A stretch of DNA of 44,914 bases from an uncultured Megasphaera sp. (GTDB lineage: Bacteria > Bacillota > Negativicutes > Veillonellales > Megasphaeraceae). Both the position numbers and the translations under genes were made by a program. Each line of letters begins with the position of its first letter. Position 1 is the stretch's first letter. The stretch covers positions 1 to 44,914 of the forward strand of contig CAKPYN010000020.1 of assembly GCA_934202965.1 (NCBI GenBank). The letters are read 5' to 3'. Of the stretch, positions 25,807 through 34,892 are shown in pieces. The notes beneath the pieces were generated by a model that was not told the origin of the DNA, ran no database searches, and saw only the letters and a program-made list of their open reading frames with translations.

Positions 25807-26841
25807 ATGAAAATAGCTGTAGATGCTATGGGCGGCGATTATGCACCAGAAGAAATCGTACTGGGTGCGATTGAAGCTGTCAAAGCGTATCGCTTTGATG
25901 TCGTCTTAGTAGGTGATAGAAAAAAAATAGAAGAAGTACTGGCAAGCTATGGGGAAAAAGAAAACGAACGCCTTTCGATTGTTCATGCCAGTCAGGTCAT
26001 TGATATGGGTGAGCATCCAGCACAAGCGTTTCGCAAGAAAAAAGATGCTTCCATTGTAGTGGCAACGAAACTTGTCAAAGAAGGAACCTGTGATGCCGTT
26101 GTGGCTGCCGGCAGTACGGGAGCTGCTGTGACATCCGCATTATTGGGACTGGGCCGCATCAAAGGAATTGAACGCCCTTGCATTGCGACGCCGATTCCTT
26201 CTAAAAACGGAATTACTGTATTGCTGGATTCGGGAGCCAATTCCAACAGCAAGCCCAAGCATTTGGTTGAAGGGGCAATTATGGGATTCCATTATGCGAA
26301 ATATATCCTTGGCGTAGACAAGCCTACGGTAGGATTGTTAAATATTGGTGAAGAAGCATCGAAAGGCAATGAATTGTCCCAGGCTACGTATCCGTTACTG
26401 GAAAAGCTGAAAACCATTTCTTTTTATGGAAATGTAGAAGGCAGAGATATTCCCAAGGGTACGGTAGATGTCGTTGTGTGTGACGGTTTTGTGGGCAATG
26501 TCATTTTAAAATTTGGCGAAGGCATGGCTATGTTTATCATTCGTTTAGTCAAAGATACCATTAAACACAGCGGCTTTATTGCTAAATTGGGTGCCTTGGC
26601 TGTGTATCCTGCGTTGAAATCGCTGAAAAAGCGGTTGGACTTTACGGAATATGGCGGTGCTCCGTTATTAGGCGTCAATGGCAGCTTTATTATCTGCCAC
26701 GGCAGTTCCAAAGCAAAAGCTATTAAAAATGCCATTCGTGTTGCCGGCGAATTAGTAGAGAAAGATGTAGTAGGTCATATTCGCAAGAGTATTGAGGAAG
26801 AAGAGGTTGAACAATATGATAAATATGATAACGCAGACTAA
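25807..26841 (+). CDS. plsX: Phosphate acyltransferase PlsX
   Basis: A 344-residue enzyme that makes acyl-phosphate from acyl-ACP, the first step of phosphatidic acid synthesis with PlsY. MKIAVDAMGGDYAPEEIV, AAGSTGAAVTSAL, LLDSGANSNSKP and GFVGNVILKFGEG are family blocks. I took ATG 25807 because it gives the standard N-terminus; GGAG lies 11 bases upstream, and ATG 25789 overlapping the fapR stop is an alternative. It overlaps fabH by 26 bases. Confidence 0.95.
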   Translation: MKIAVDAMGGDYAPEEIVLGAIEAVKAYRFDVVLVGDRKKIEEVLASYGEKENERLSIVHASQVIDMGEHPAQAFRKKKDASIVVATKLVKEGTCDAVVAAGSTGAAVTSALLGLGRIKGIERPCIATPIPSKNGITVLLDSGANSNSKPKHLVEGAIMGFHYAKYILGVDKPTVGLLNIGEEASKGNELSQATYPLLEKLKTISFYGNVEGRDIPKGTVDVVVCDGFVGNVILKFGEGMAMFIIRLVKDTIKHSGFIAKLGALAVYPALKSLKKRLDFTEYGGAPLLGVNGSFIICHGSSKAKAIKNAIRVAGELVEKDVVGHIRKSIEEEEVEQYDKYDNAD

Positions 26842-27820
26842 ATCAGCTGGTGTCTTAGGAACAGGCCATTATGTGCCGGAAAAGACCGTTACGAATGCAG
26901 ATTTAGAAAAAATGGTAGATACATCGGATGAATGGATTCAGACCCGTACGGGCATCAAGCAGCGTCATTTTGCTCCGGACGGCATGAATACATCGGATAT
27001 GTGCACGAAAGCAGCCTTGCAGGCATTGGAAATGGCACATACGACGCCGGAAGAATTGGATATGATTATTGTCTGCACGCTGACGCCGGATATGACGATT
27101 CCTTCAACCGCATGTATTGTGCAAAAAAATCTGGGTGCTAAAAACGCAGCTGTATTTGATTTATACGCAGCCTGCTCGGGATTTGCCTATGGGGCAATTA
27201 CGGCAGCTCAGTATATTCAAAGCGGCATGTGTAAAAAAGTTTTGGTCATTGGGGCAGAAATTTTAAGCCGTTTTATGGATTTCACCGATCGTAATACATG
27301 CGTCCTCTTTGGTGACGGTGCAGGGGCAGCCGTATTGGGGGTCGTACCGGACGGCTATGGAATTTTGGGTGCTGATATGGGTGCTGACGGCAACGGCGGT
27401 AAATATTTGAATATTCCCTCCAGCGGCGTTGCGATTCTGCCGACAGATGAAGCGAGAGAAAAACATTTAACATATATCAAAATGGACGGCAAAGAAGTAT
27501 ATAAATTTGCCGTCAAAGTCATGGGACAGACGGCTGAAAAAGCATTGGAACGGGCTGGTCTTCAGCATGAAGATATTCATTTGCTCATTCCCCATCAAGC
27601 CAACATCCGCATTATTAAGTCGGCAGCCAAACGACTGCATCTTCCAATGGATAAAGTATTTGTCAATATTGATAAATATGCCAATACATCTGGCGCGTCT
27701 ATTCCGATTGCCATGGATGAAGCCAATCGTGAAGGCCGCATGAAGCGCGGCGATATTGTCGTGCTGGCTGGTTTTGGCGCAGGTCTTACATGGGCCGGCT
27801 TAGTCATGAAATGGTATTAA
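26816..27820 (+). CDS. fabH: 3-oxoacyl-ACP synthase III
   Basis: A 334-residue initiating condensing enzyme that joins an acyl-CoA starter and malonyl-ACP. The catalytic triad is visible: Cys120 in YAACSGFAYG, His260 in PHQANIRI, and the asparagine in ANTSGASIP near residue 290. The start is within the end of plsX; ATG 26816 gives a normal length, and the ATG three codons later is equally plausible. fabD follows after a 29-base gap with a strong ribosome site. Confidence 0.95.
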   Translation: MINMITQTKSAGVLGTGHYVPEKTVTNADLEKMVDTSDEWIQTRTGIKQRHFAPDGMNTSDMCTKAALQALEMAHTTPEELDMIIVCTLTPDMTIPSTACIVQKNLGAKNAAVFDLYAACSGFAYGAITAAQYIQSGMCKKVLVIGAEILSRFMDFTDRNTCVLFGDGAGAAVLGVVPDGYGILGADMGADGNGGKYLNIPSSGVAILPTDEAREKHLTYIKMDGKEVYKFAVKVMGQTAEKALERAGLQHEDIHLLIPHQANIRIIKSAAKRLHLPMDKVFVNIDKYANTSGASIPIAMDEANREGRMKRGDIVVLAGFGAGLTWAGLVMKWY

Positions 27821-27849
27821 ACAGTACGGATAATGAGGTGAACGATACG

Positions 27850-28791
27850 ATGAAAAAAGCATTTGTATTTCCCGGTCAGGGAGCACAGAAAGTGGGCATG
27901 GTCAAAGATTTATACGAAGCCTATCCGGTAGTCCGGGAAGTATTTGAAGAAGCAGACGATGCCTTGGGATTTTCTTTAACTAACCTTTGTTTTGAAGGTC
28001 CCGATGAAGAATTGATGAAAACCTATAATACCCAGCCGGCTATTTTGACAGCCAGCACGGCATGCTGCCGGGTGCTGGCACAAGAAGGGATGACACCGGA
28101 TATTGCCGCAGGCCACAGCCTGGGCGAATATTCTGCATTAGTTGCTGCCGGTGCCTTGTCTTTTGCCGATGCTGTACGGACGGTACGTCTTCGCGGTCAG
28201 TTTATGCAGGAAGCTGTTCCTCTTGGTGAAGGCGGCATGGCTGCTATTTTGGGACTAGATGAAGAAAAAATTAAAGAAATTTGTGCGTCTGTTTCCGCAC
28301 AAGGCGGTGTCGTACAGGCTGTTAACTTTAACTGCCCAGGGCAGATCGTTATTGCCGGCAGCACGAAAGCCGTAGAAACGGCAGCAGCCGAAATGAAAGC
28401 AGCAGGAGCTAGACGGGCCGTCATTCTCCATGTCAGCGCCCCATTCCACAGCACGTTGATGGAACCAGCTGCCAAACGACTGGTAGATGTATTGGATTCG
28501 ATTACGATTTCCGATGCCAAGATTCCGGTCGTTGCCAATGTAAACGGTCAGATTGAAACGGCAGCTGCTGATATTAAAGCTTCGCTCGTCAAACAAGCAG
28601 CAAGCCCGGTTCTTTGGATTGACTGCACCAAGACGATGCAGAAATTCGGTGCCGAAACGTTTGTCGAAGTGGGTCCTGGCAAGACGCTTTGCGGATTTAA
28701 CCGTAAAATCGATCGGGCTATTCACAGCGAAAACGTAGAAGATATTCCATCTTTACAGAAAACACTTGAATTTTTCCAGGGGGTTCGATAA
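27850..28791 (+). CDS. fabD: Malonyl-CoA:ACP transacylase
   Basis: A 313-residue enzyme that loads malonate onto ACP. The N-terminus AFVFPGQGAQKVGM, the nucleophile elbow GHSLGEY (Ser90), and the histidine in SAPFHS (His202) are in place. ATG 27850 follows GAGGTGA by eight bases; the frame is open further upstream into fabH. One base separates its stop from the fabG start. Confidence 0.96.
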   Translation: MKKAFVFPGQGAQKVGMVKDLYEAYPVVREVFEEADDALGFSLTNLCFEGPDEELMKTYNTQPAILTASTACCRVLAQEGMTPDIAAGHSLGEYSALVAAGALSFADAVRTVRLRGQFMQEAVPLGEGGMAAILGLDEEKIKEICASVSAQGGVVQAVNFNCPGQIVIAGSTKAVETAAAEMKAAGARRAVILHVSAPFHSTLMEPAAKRLVDVLDSITISDAKIPVVANVNGQIETAAADIKASLVKQAASPVLWIDCTKTMQKFGAETFVEVGPGKTLCGFNRKIDRAIHSENVEDIPSLQKTLEFFQGVR

Positions 28792-28792
28792 A

Positions 28793-29536
28793 ATGCATTT
28801 AACAGGTAAGACGGCTATTGTTACAGGCGGTTCTCGCGGAATCGGCCGCGCTATTGCCCTTTGCCTTGCAGAAGAAGGCGCCAACGTAGCTGTTATTTAT
28901 GCGGGCAATACAGCTGCTGCTGAAGAAACGCAGAAAGCCATTGCAGAAAAAGGCGGTCAGGCCATTGCCATTCAATGTGACGTAGCTAATGAAGACGCTG
29001 TAACGGCAATGATGAAACAAGTCAAAGAACAGTTTGGCAGCATTGATATTTTAGTTAATAATGCTGGTATTACGCGCGACGGATTGCTCATGCGCATGAA
29101 AACATCTGATTGGCAGGCTGTATTGGATACGAACCTGACGGGTACGTTTTTCTGCACCAAAGCCGTTACGAAAATCATGATGAAACAGCGCAGCGGTGCT
29201 ATTGTCAATTTGACGTCCGTTGTGGGCCTTACGGGCAATGCCGGTCAGGCTAACTACGCGGCTGCTAAATCCGGTATTATTGGATTTACCAAGTCCGTTG
29301 CTAAAGAATTGGCTTCCCGCGGCATTCGCGTCAATGCCGTTGCACCGGGATGCATTGATACGGATATGACGGCTGTCTTGAGCGATGCTGTCAAAGATGA
29401 AATGCTGAAAATCATTCCGCTGGGCCGTGTGGCACAGCCGGAAGAAGTAGCCAAGGCCGTATTGTTCTTGGTTTCTGATTGCGCAAGTTATATTACCGGC
29501 CAAGTGCTCAACGTAGACGGCGGCATGGTAATGTAA
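28793..29536 (+). CDS. fabG: 3-oxoacyl-ACP reductase
   Basis: A 247-residue short-chain dehydrogenase that reduces 3-oxoacyl-ACP with NADPH. TGGSRGIGRAIA binds the cofactor, NNAGITRDGLLMRM and the catalytic Tyr155/Lys159 in NYAAAKSG follow, and the C-terminus ITGQVLNVDGGMVM is typical. ATG 28793 is nine bases after GGGGG. It lies between fabD and acpP, so the fatty acid role is secure among many similar reductases. Confidence 0.95.
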   Translation: MHLTGKTAIVTGGSRGIGRAIALCLAEEGANVAVIYAGNTAAAEETQKAIAEKGGQAIAIQCDVANEDAVTAMMKQVKEQFGSIDILVNNAGITRDGLLMRMKTSDWQAVLDTNLTGTFFCTKAVTKIMMKQRSGAIVNLTSVVGLTGNAGQANYAAAKSGIIGFTKSVAKELASRGIRVNAVAPGCIDTDMTAVLSDAVKDEMLKIIPLGRVAQPEEVAKAVLFLVSDCASYITGQVLNVDGGMVM

Positions 29537-29574
29537 ATAGAATGTATACTCCAATGAAAGGGGGTGAATGGAAT

Positions 29575-29820
29575 ATGAGCGAAAACGCTACATTTGAAAA
29601 AGTAAAGAGCATTGTTGTTGAACAGTTGGGTGTTGACGAAAAAGAAGTCAAAATGGATGCCGCTTACATTGATGATTTAGGTGCTGATTCCTTGGACATT
29701 GTTGAACTGATCATGGCTTTCGAAGAAGAATTTAATATCGAAATCCCTGACGATGTTGCTGAAAAAATCAAAACTGTTAAAGATACAGTTGATTACATCG
29801 AAAAGGAAAAAAAAGCGTAA
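29575..29820 (+). CDS. acpP: Acyl carrier protein
   Basis: An 81-residue acidic protein that carries growing acyl chains on a phosphopantetheine attached to Ser39 in GADSLDIVEL. Residues around EFNIEIPDDVAEKI form the recognition helix. A strong AAAGGGGGTGAATGGAAT ribosome site fits its need for high expression, and the hairpin at 29841-29862 follows the stop. It is the donor for PlsX, LpxA and LpxL in this window. Confidence 0.97.
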   Translation: MSENATFEKVKSIVVEQLGVDEKEVKMDAAYIDDLGADSLDIVELIMAFEEEFNIEIPDDVAEKIKTVKDTVDYIEKEKKA

Positions 29821-29840
29821 GTATGCAATAAGAGCCGGAA

Positions 29841-29862
29841 GGGGAAGCCGTGCGGCATCCCC
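29841..29862 (+). promoter_or_regulatory. Intercistronic RNA hairpin between acpP and fabK
   Basis: GGGGAAGCCG and CGGCATCCCC pair around a two-base center with one A-A mismatch. No T-run follows, so it is not a standard terminator; it may protect the upstream acpP message or limit downstream expression. Confidence 0.55.
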
Positions 29863-29892
29863 TGAAGGTGTCTTTGAATGGAGGAAAACAGA

Positions 29893-30849
29893 GTGAAGCT
29901 GCCAGAATTGAAAATAGGTAAGCTCGTAGCAAAGGTGCCAATCGTCCAGGGCGGCATGGCCATTAGATTGTCCACAGCCCGGTTGGCCGCAGCAGTAGCC
30001 AATGAAGGCGGTATTGGCCTTATTGCGGCCTCTGGCATGCCCTTTGAAGAACTAAGATATGAAATCCGCTTGGCCAGAAAATTGGCGCCGACCGGAATAA
30101 TAGGTATAAATGTAATGGTTGCAGCCCGTGAATTCAAAGGGATTGTAACTACTGCAATTGAAGAAGGAATCGATCTAGTGGTAGCAGGAGCGGGATTTTC
30201 TCGGGATATGTTTGCCTGGGGAAAAGAAAGCGGTACCCCTATTGTGCCGATTGTATCTTCTGCTAAGCTAGCTAAAATATCCCAAACCCTGGGTGCTGCT
30301 GCCGTCATTGTAGAAGGGGCAGAAGCAGGCGGGCATCTGGGAACCAATCGTTCAAGCCGGCTGATTGTGCCGGAAGTACGAAACGCTGTCTCTATTCCCG
30401 TTATTGGTGCAGGCGGCATACTTCATGGCGAAGATATTGCGGACATGCTCCGACTCGGTGCTGACGGCGTACAAATGGGCAGCCGGTTTGCCGCTAGTGT
30501 GGAATCAAACGGCGCCGATGAGCTCAAAAAAGTCTATTTGAGAGCCAATAGCCCAGAAGACTTTATTTTGGTACACAGTCCGGTTGGATTGCCGGGACAG
30601 GCTATCCGTACGCCTTTTTCAGAACGTATCTTACTGGGAACGGCACCAGCACCGGAACATTGTGACCACTGTCTGAAAAAATGCAGCCATAAATACTGTA
30701 TTATCCGCGCATTAACGCGGGCACAGCAAGGCGATGTAGAAACAGGCTTAGTGTTCTCCGGCAGACGAATGCAGGAAATTCACGATATTCTGCCGGTAAA
30801 AGACATATTTGCATATCTTAAACGTGAAATGGATGAAATCCCTGAGTAA
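29893..30849 (+). CDS. FabK-like FMN enoyl-ACP reductase / nitronate monooxygenase family
   Basis: A 318-residue TIM-barrel flavoprotein. PIVQGGMAI at the N-terminus, EGAEAGGHLG (about residues 140-149) and GAGGI / GADGVQMGSRF bind FMN as in FabK and nitronate monooxygenases. The C-terminal part has a cysteine cluster C-x2-C-x3-C-x4-C (CDHCLKKCSHKYC). Within the fab operon it is most likely the enoyl-ACP reductase, since no FabI or FabL is present, but the family also holds YrpB-like enzymes. GTG 29893 follows GGAGG at eight bases and gives the usual MKLPELKIG start; ATG 29878 is an alternative. Confidence 0.78.
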   Translation: MKLPELKIGKLVAKVPIVQGGMAIRLSTARLAAAVANEGGIGLIAASGMPFEELRYEIRLARKLAPTGIIGINVMVAAREFKGIVTTAIEEGIDLVVAGAGFSRDMFAWGKESGTPIVPIVSSAKLAKISQTLGAAAVIVEGAEAGGHLGTNRSSRLIVPEVRNAVSIPVIGAGGILHGEDIADMLRLGADGVQMGSRFAASVESNGADELKKVYLRANSPEDFILVHSPVGLPGQAIRTPFSERILLGTAPAPEHCDHCLKKCSHKYCIIRALTRAQQGDVETGLVFSGRRMQEIHDILPVKDIFAYLKREMDEIPE

Positions 30850-30887
30850 TTCATTCACGGATGATTTTTGATAATGAGGTGAAAACT

Positions 30888-32141
30888 TTGGAAAAACGTG
30901 TAGTGATTACAGGCGTAGGTGTCATTTCTCCTGTAGGCATTGGCAAAGAAACTTTTTGGAATGCCTTGCTTAGCGGTAAGAACGGAATCGGCCCTATCAC
31001 CCACTTTGATGCGACTGAATATGCAGCTCGCATTGCCGGCGAAGTAAAGGATTTCAATCCATCTGATTATGGTATTGATAAAAAAGAAGCTCGCCACATG
31101 GACCCGTCTACGCAGTATGCTGTAGCAGCAGCTAAATTGGCGTTAGATGATTCCAAAATGAATTTGGATGATGAAGACCGCGATCGTATTGGTACGATTG
31201 TAGGCACCGGCATTGGCGGTATGGAAACGCTTCATAATTTGTATAAAGGCTTATTTTCTAAAGGCCCGTCCCGTGTCAATCCTTTTGTCGTACCTAAGAT
31301 GATAGCAAATATGGCTTCCGGCCAGGTATCTATTTTCTTTGGCTTGAAAGGTCATTGTGCCAGTGTCGTTACGGCATGTGCCACAGGCACTAACTCGATC
31401 GGTGATGCATACCGCATGATTCAGCGCGGCGAATTAGACGCAGCTGTTGCCGGCGGTACGGAAGCAGCCGTATCTCCGGGTGCTGTTGCTGGTTTCTCTG
31501 CCATGAAAGCACTCAGCACCAATAACGACGATCCGGCCCATGCATCTCGTCCGTTTGATAAAGACCGCAATGGCTTTGTCATGGGCGAAGGCGCAGGCAT
31601 TGTTGTATTGGAAGAATTGGAGCATGCTAAAAAACGGGGCGCCCATATTTATTGTGAAATCGGCGGCTATGGAAGCAACGCCGATGCATATCATATTACG
31701 GCACCGGCTCCGGAAGGTATTCAGCAGGCAAAATGCATGCAGTTAGCGATTGCCGATGCAGGCCTTACACCGGATGATGTGGATTATGTCAATGCCCACG
31801 GCACGTCTACCCATTTGAACGATTTGAATGAATCCAAAGCTGTAGCCCGTGTATTTGGCGAACATGCTAAAGATGTGCTCATTAGCTCAACCAAATCCAT
31901 GACCGGTCATCTTCTCGGTGCAGCAGGTGCTGTCGAAGCGATTGCGTGTGCCATGACGATTGAATCGGGTAAAGTTCATCCGACGATTAATTTGGAAGAA
32001 CCAGAAGACGAATTGAAAGAATTAGGATTAAATTACGTACCGGGAAAAGCTGTAGATGCAGATGTCAACGTAGCGATTTCCAACTCCTTTGGATTTGGCG
32101 GACACAATGCAACGCTGCTTTTCAAAAAGTATGCTGAATAA
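30888..32141 (+). CDS. fabF: 3-oxoacyl-ACP synthase II
   Basis: A 417-residue elongating condensing enzyme. The Cys-His-His triad aligns with E. coli FabF: Cys164 in TACATGTN, His304 in NAHGTST, His341 in MTGHLLGAAG. The start is TTG 30888, five bases after GAGGTGA, giving MEKRVVITGVG; the upstream part of the open frame has no ribosome site. It closes the fab gene set and precedes rnc by 24 bases. Confidence 0.96.
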   Translation: MEKRVVITGVGVISPVGIGKETFWNALLSGKNGIGPITHFDATEYAARIAGEVKDFNPSDYGIDKKEARHMDPSTQYAVAAAKLALDDSKMNLDDEDRDRIGTIVGTGIGGMETLHNLYKGLFSKGPSRVNPFVVPKMIANMASGQVSIFFGLKGHCASVVTACATGTNSIGDAYRMIQRGELDAAVAGGTEAAVSPGAVAGFSAMKALSTNNDDPAHASRPFDKDRNGFVMGEGAGIVVLEELEHAKKRGAHIYCEIGGYGSNADAYHITAPAPEGIQQAKCMQLAIADAGLTPDDVDYVNAHGTSTHLNDLNESKAVARVFGEHAKDVLISSTKSMTGHLLGAAGAVEAIACAMTIESGKVHPTINLEEPEDELKELGLNYVPGKAVDADVNVAISNSFGFGGHNATLLFKKYAE

Positions 32142-32165
32142 TCAAGACTAGAGAAGACTGTGTGA

Positions 32166-32876
32166 ATGAAGACGGACAGAAAAGAACAGTTAGAAAAATT
32201 CATTGACGTATTAGGGCTTTCATCCTTTCATAATTTGCTTATTTTAGATCAGGCATTGACACATTCATCGTATGCCAATGAAAATAAAGTAAAACATGGA
32301 TATTATAATGAACGCCTTGAATTTTTGGGTGATGCTATTCTGGATTTGGTCGTAGGAGAGTATCTTTTCTTACAGTATCCGCATATGCCTGAAGGAGAAT
32401 TATCGAAAGCCCGGGCCAGTGTCGTAAGTGAAACGCCGCTGGCTTCGGTATGCGCGAAATTTCATATGGGTGATTATATCCTCTTGGGGAAGGGCGAATT
32501 AGCTTCAGGCGGCCGAACACGCGCCAGCATTTTGGCCGATGCCTTTGAAGCAGTCGTAGGAGCGATATATATTGATTCGTCCTATGAAGAAGCACGTAAA
32601 TTTATTCTTCATCAGCTCAAGGATTACTTGTCCTTAGTAGCAACGGGCGAATACGGAAAAGATTATAAAACACTGTTTCAAGAATTTGTACAGCGTGATG
32701 GCGAACAGAAGATTGAATATGTGTTGTGCCGCGAAGAAGGGCCGGATCATAATAAGACATTCTACATGGAAGTTATTGTGAATGGGAAGGTTTTGGGTGA
32801 AGGCGCAGGCAAAACCAAAAAAGATGCAGAACAACATGCTGCTCACGAAGCATTACTCCGATTACATGCATTATAA
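32166..32876 (+). CDS. rnc: Ribonuclease III
   Basis: A 236-residue double-stranded RNA endonuclease for rRNA and mRNA processing. The catalytic signature ERLEFLGDAILDLVV (about residues 46-60), a second acidic site in ADAFEAVVGAIYID, and a C-terminal double-stranded-RNA-binding domain (about 160-235, GEGAGKTKKDAEQHAA) are complete. The order acpP-fabF-rnc is common in Firmicutes. The ribosome site is weak, which may mean coupling to fabF. A terminator begins at the stop codon. Confidence 0.96.
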   Translation: MKTDRKEQLEKFIDVLGLSSFHNLLILDQALTHSSYANENKVKHGYYNERLEFLGDAILDLVVGEYLFLQYPHMPEGELSKARASVVSETPLASVCAKFHMGDYILLGKGELASGGRTRASILADAFEAVVGAIYIDSSYEEARKFILHQLKDYLSLVATGEYGKDYKTLFQEFVQRDGEQKIEYVLCREEGPDHNKTFYMEVIVNGKVLGEGAGKTKKDAEQHAAHEALLRLHAL

Positions 32877-32910
32877 AGACGATGTGGCTGAGCCACATTG
32901 TCTTTTTTTT
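32874..32910 (+). terminator. Terminator after rnc
   Basis: AAAGACGATGTGGCT and AGCCACATTGTCTTT pair with one G-T, followed by T8. It ends the fapR-rnc operon and lies 11 bases before the next gene. Confidence 0.92.
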
Positions 32911-32920
32911 AGGTGATACG

Positions 32921-33964
32921 ATGAAAACTTCAATTATTCCTATTTTTATTCCTCATATTGGCTGTCCTTATCGGTGTGTATTTTGCAATCAATGGAAGAT
33001 AACGGGACAGCAAGGTGTACCAACGGGCGAAGACGTTGCCGATGAAATCAAACGGTATCTTTCTTCTGTTACCGAGCCGCGTCATTGGGAAGTGGCATTT
33101 TATGGCGGCAGTTTTACGGCCATTCCCGTCGCCATGCAAGAAACGTTGCTGCAGCCGGCCTATGAAGCACTGCAATGCGGCAAGATAGCGGCCATTCGCT
33201 GTTCTACTCGCCCGGACTGTATCAGCACGGCTGTTTTAGACAGGTTATCAGCTTATGGCATGACGATTGTCGAATTGGGCGTGCAGTCTATGGACGACAA
33301 CGTGCTGCGATGCGCAAAACGCGGCCATACGGCAGACGATGTCATTGAGGCTACGGCACTGCTTCGTGCCCGAAATTTTACCGTAGGCCATCAGCTCATG
33401 CCGGGACTGCCGGGAGAAGATATGGCCAGTTTGCAGCAGACGACGCGTGCGATTTGTCAGCTAAAACCGGATATAGCGAGAATTTATCCCGTTGCCGTCA
33501 TTGACAATACGGAACTAGCTGAGATGTATCGGCAAGGAACGTATACGCCCTTATCCATTTGTGAAGGTGTCCGGCGCAGTGCCTATATGAAACAGGCCTT
33601 TATCGAAGCCGGCATTCATGTCATACGGACAGGACTGCAGGCGACGCGCGAACTCGATGATGCCTTACAGGTATTAGCCGGCGCCTATACACCGGCTATG
33701 GGGGAACTCGTGGATACCAGACGGTATCAACAGCAATTATTTGCCGTACTAGATACGCTGCAGGCGGAACGGGTATGTGTTTTATATCATCGCAAAGACA
33801 CGTCACGTGTTCGAGGATATCACAATGTTACCGTAAAGAGAGCCCGTCTTCGCTATCCCTTTGCCATTACATGGCAGGAAGACAATACGCTGCATACAGG
33901 TACACTATCTGTTATAACTGGACAAAAGACGTATTATATCCATATGGATACGAATAAAGTATAG
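32921..33964 (+). CDS. Elp3-like radical SAM protein
   Basis: A 347-residue radical S-adenosylmethionine protein. The [4Fe-4S] motif C-x3-C-x2-C is CPYRCVFC (Cys15, 19, 22), and YGGSFTAIP, ELGVQSMDD and GHQLMPGLPGE follow as in the Elp3 family. It lacks the acetyltransferase domain of true Elp3. Related proteins are commonly found beside rnc and smc in Firmicutes; the substrate is not known to me. ATG 32921 is preceded by AGGTGA inside the tail of the rnc terminator, so it depends on readthrough or an unrecognised promoter. Confidence 0.82.
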   Translation: MKTSIIPIFIPHIGCPYRCVFCNQWKITGQQGVPTGEDVADEIKRYLSSVTEPRHWEVAFYGGSFTAIPVAMQETLLQPAYEALQCGKIAAIRCSTRPDCISTAVLDRLSAYGMTIVELGVQSMDDNVLRCAKRGHTADDVIEATALLRARNFTVGHQLMPGLPGEDMASLQQTTRAICQLKPDIARIYPVAVIDNTELAEMYRQGTYTPLSICEGVRRSAYMKQAFIEAGIHVIRTGLQATRELDDALQVLAGAYTPAMGELVDTRRYQQQLFAVLDTLQAERVCVLYHRKDTSRVRGYHNVTVKRARLRYPFAITWQEDNTLHTGTLSVITGQKTYYIHMDTNKV

Positions 33965-33987
33965 CATGTATAAAGGGGGAACAGGCT

Positions 33988-34746
33988 ATGAAATGGACAG
34001 GAATGATTGCTGTTCATAAAGCAAATGAAGGGGTAAATTTAAAACATATTTTGGCTAAATTACAGGTACCGATCACGATTACATCGGTTTGTACAGATGG
34101 TGAAACAGCATTAGCTGCCATTATGATGCATAAACCGGATATTATTTTTTTGGACAGCGAATTGCCTGCTATTTCAGGAATAGAAGTGGCGCATGTATTG
34201 AGACAGGCAGAAACGTATCAGCCATTGCTTGTTTTTACAGCTTCAACGAAACAATATGCAGCGGAAGCCTTTGCAGTATCGGCTGTAGATTATGTATTGA
34301 AACCGTTTGATGAAGAAAACATACAGCGAGCACTCCGGCGGTGCCAATGGATGATGCAAGCCAAAGAAGTAATGGAGGAAGTGCCTATGCATGAATCAAC
34401 CGTTCCTTCTCTTCGCCGATTAGCCGTAGATAAAGGGGATACGATGGAAGTCATAGACTGCTTGAATATTCAATATATTTATGGACAACATCGATGTGTC
34501 CATATTTCGATGAAAAATGGCGATCAACATGAAGTCTACATGAGCCTTCGCAATATGATGAAACAACTGCCTAAAGATACATTTTTTCGCTGTCATCGTA
34601 ATTATATTGTCAATGTAGAAGAGATACATCAAATTAAACTGTGGTTTAAAAGAGGATATTTATTAGTCCTAAAAGGAAAGAATGCGATAGAAATACCCGT
34701 AGGAAGAGCTTATATTAATGCCTTAAGAGAATACATAATGATATAA
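33988..34746 (+). CDS. LytTR-type response regulator, degenerate receiver
   Basis: A 252-residue protein: receiver domain (about residues 5-120) and a C-terminal LytTR DNA-binding domain (about 145-250, FFRCHRNYIVNVEEI). The phosphoacceptor position Asp56 (IIFLDSELP), Thr84 and Lys105 (VLKPF) are present, but the acidic pair that normally binds magnesium after the first strand is replaced (AVHKANE). Phosphorylation may therefore be weak or absent. No histidine kinase gene is adjacent. AAGGGGG precedes the ATG. Its targets are unknown; the radical SAM and cfa genes downstream are candidates only by position. Confidence 0.87.
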   Translation: MKWTGMIAVHKANEGVNLKHILAKLQVPITITSVCTDGETALAAIMMHKPDIIFLDSELPAISGIEVAHVLRQAETYQPLLVFTASTKQYAAEAFAVSAVDYVLKPFDEENIQRALRRCQWMMQAKEVMEEVPMHESTVPSLRRLAVDKGDTMEVIDCLNIQYIYGQHRCVHISMKNGDQHEVYMSLRNMMKQLPKDTFFRCHRNYIVNVEEIHQIKLWFKRGYLLVLKGKNAIEIPVGRAYINALREYIMI

Positions 34747-34790
34747 ATTAATAGACAAATAGAATATACGGTTTTTTATGATGATATATG

Positions 34791-34816
34791 TCTGTTTATG
34801 ACGTAAAATAAACAGA
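34791..34816. repeat. Inverted repeat between the LytTR gene and the radical SAM gene
   Basis: TCTGTTTAT and ATAAACAGA, a perfect 9-bp inverted repeat with an 8-base spacer and no T-run. It could be an operator or a short hairpin. The rest of 34747-34892 is AT-rich with no gene. Confidence 0.5.
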
Positions 34817-34892
34817 TAATGAATAAATAGCTTTATGATATGCCGGTATGGAGTTATCCTATACGTACTTCATAAAGGAGAGCGTATAAGGT

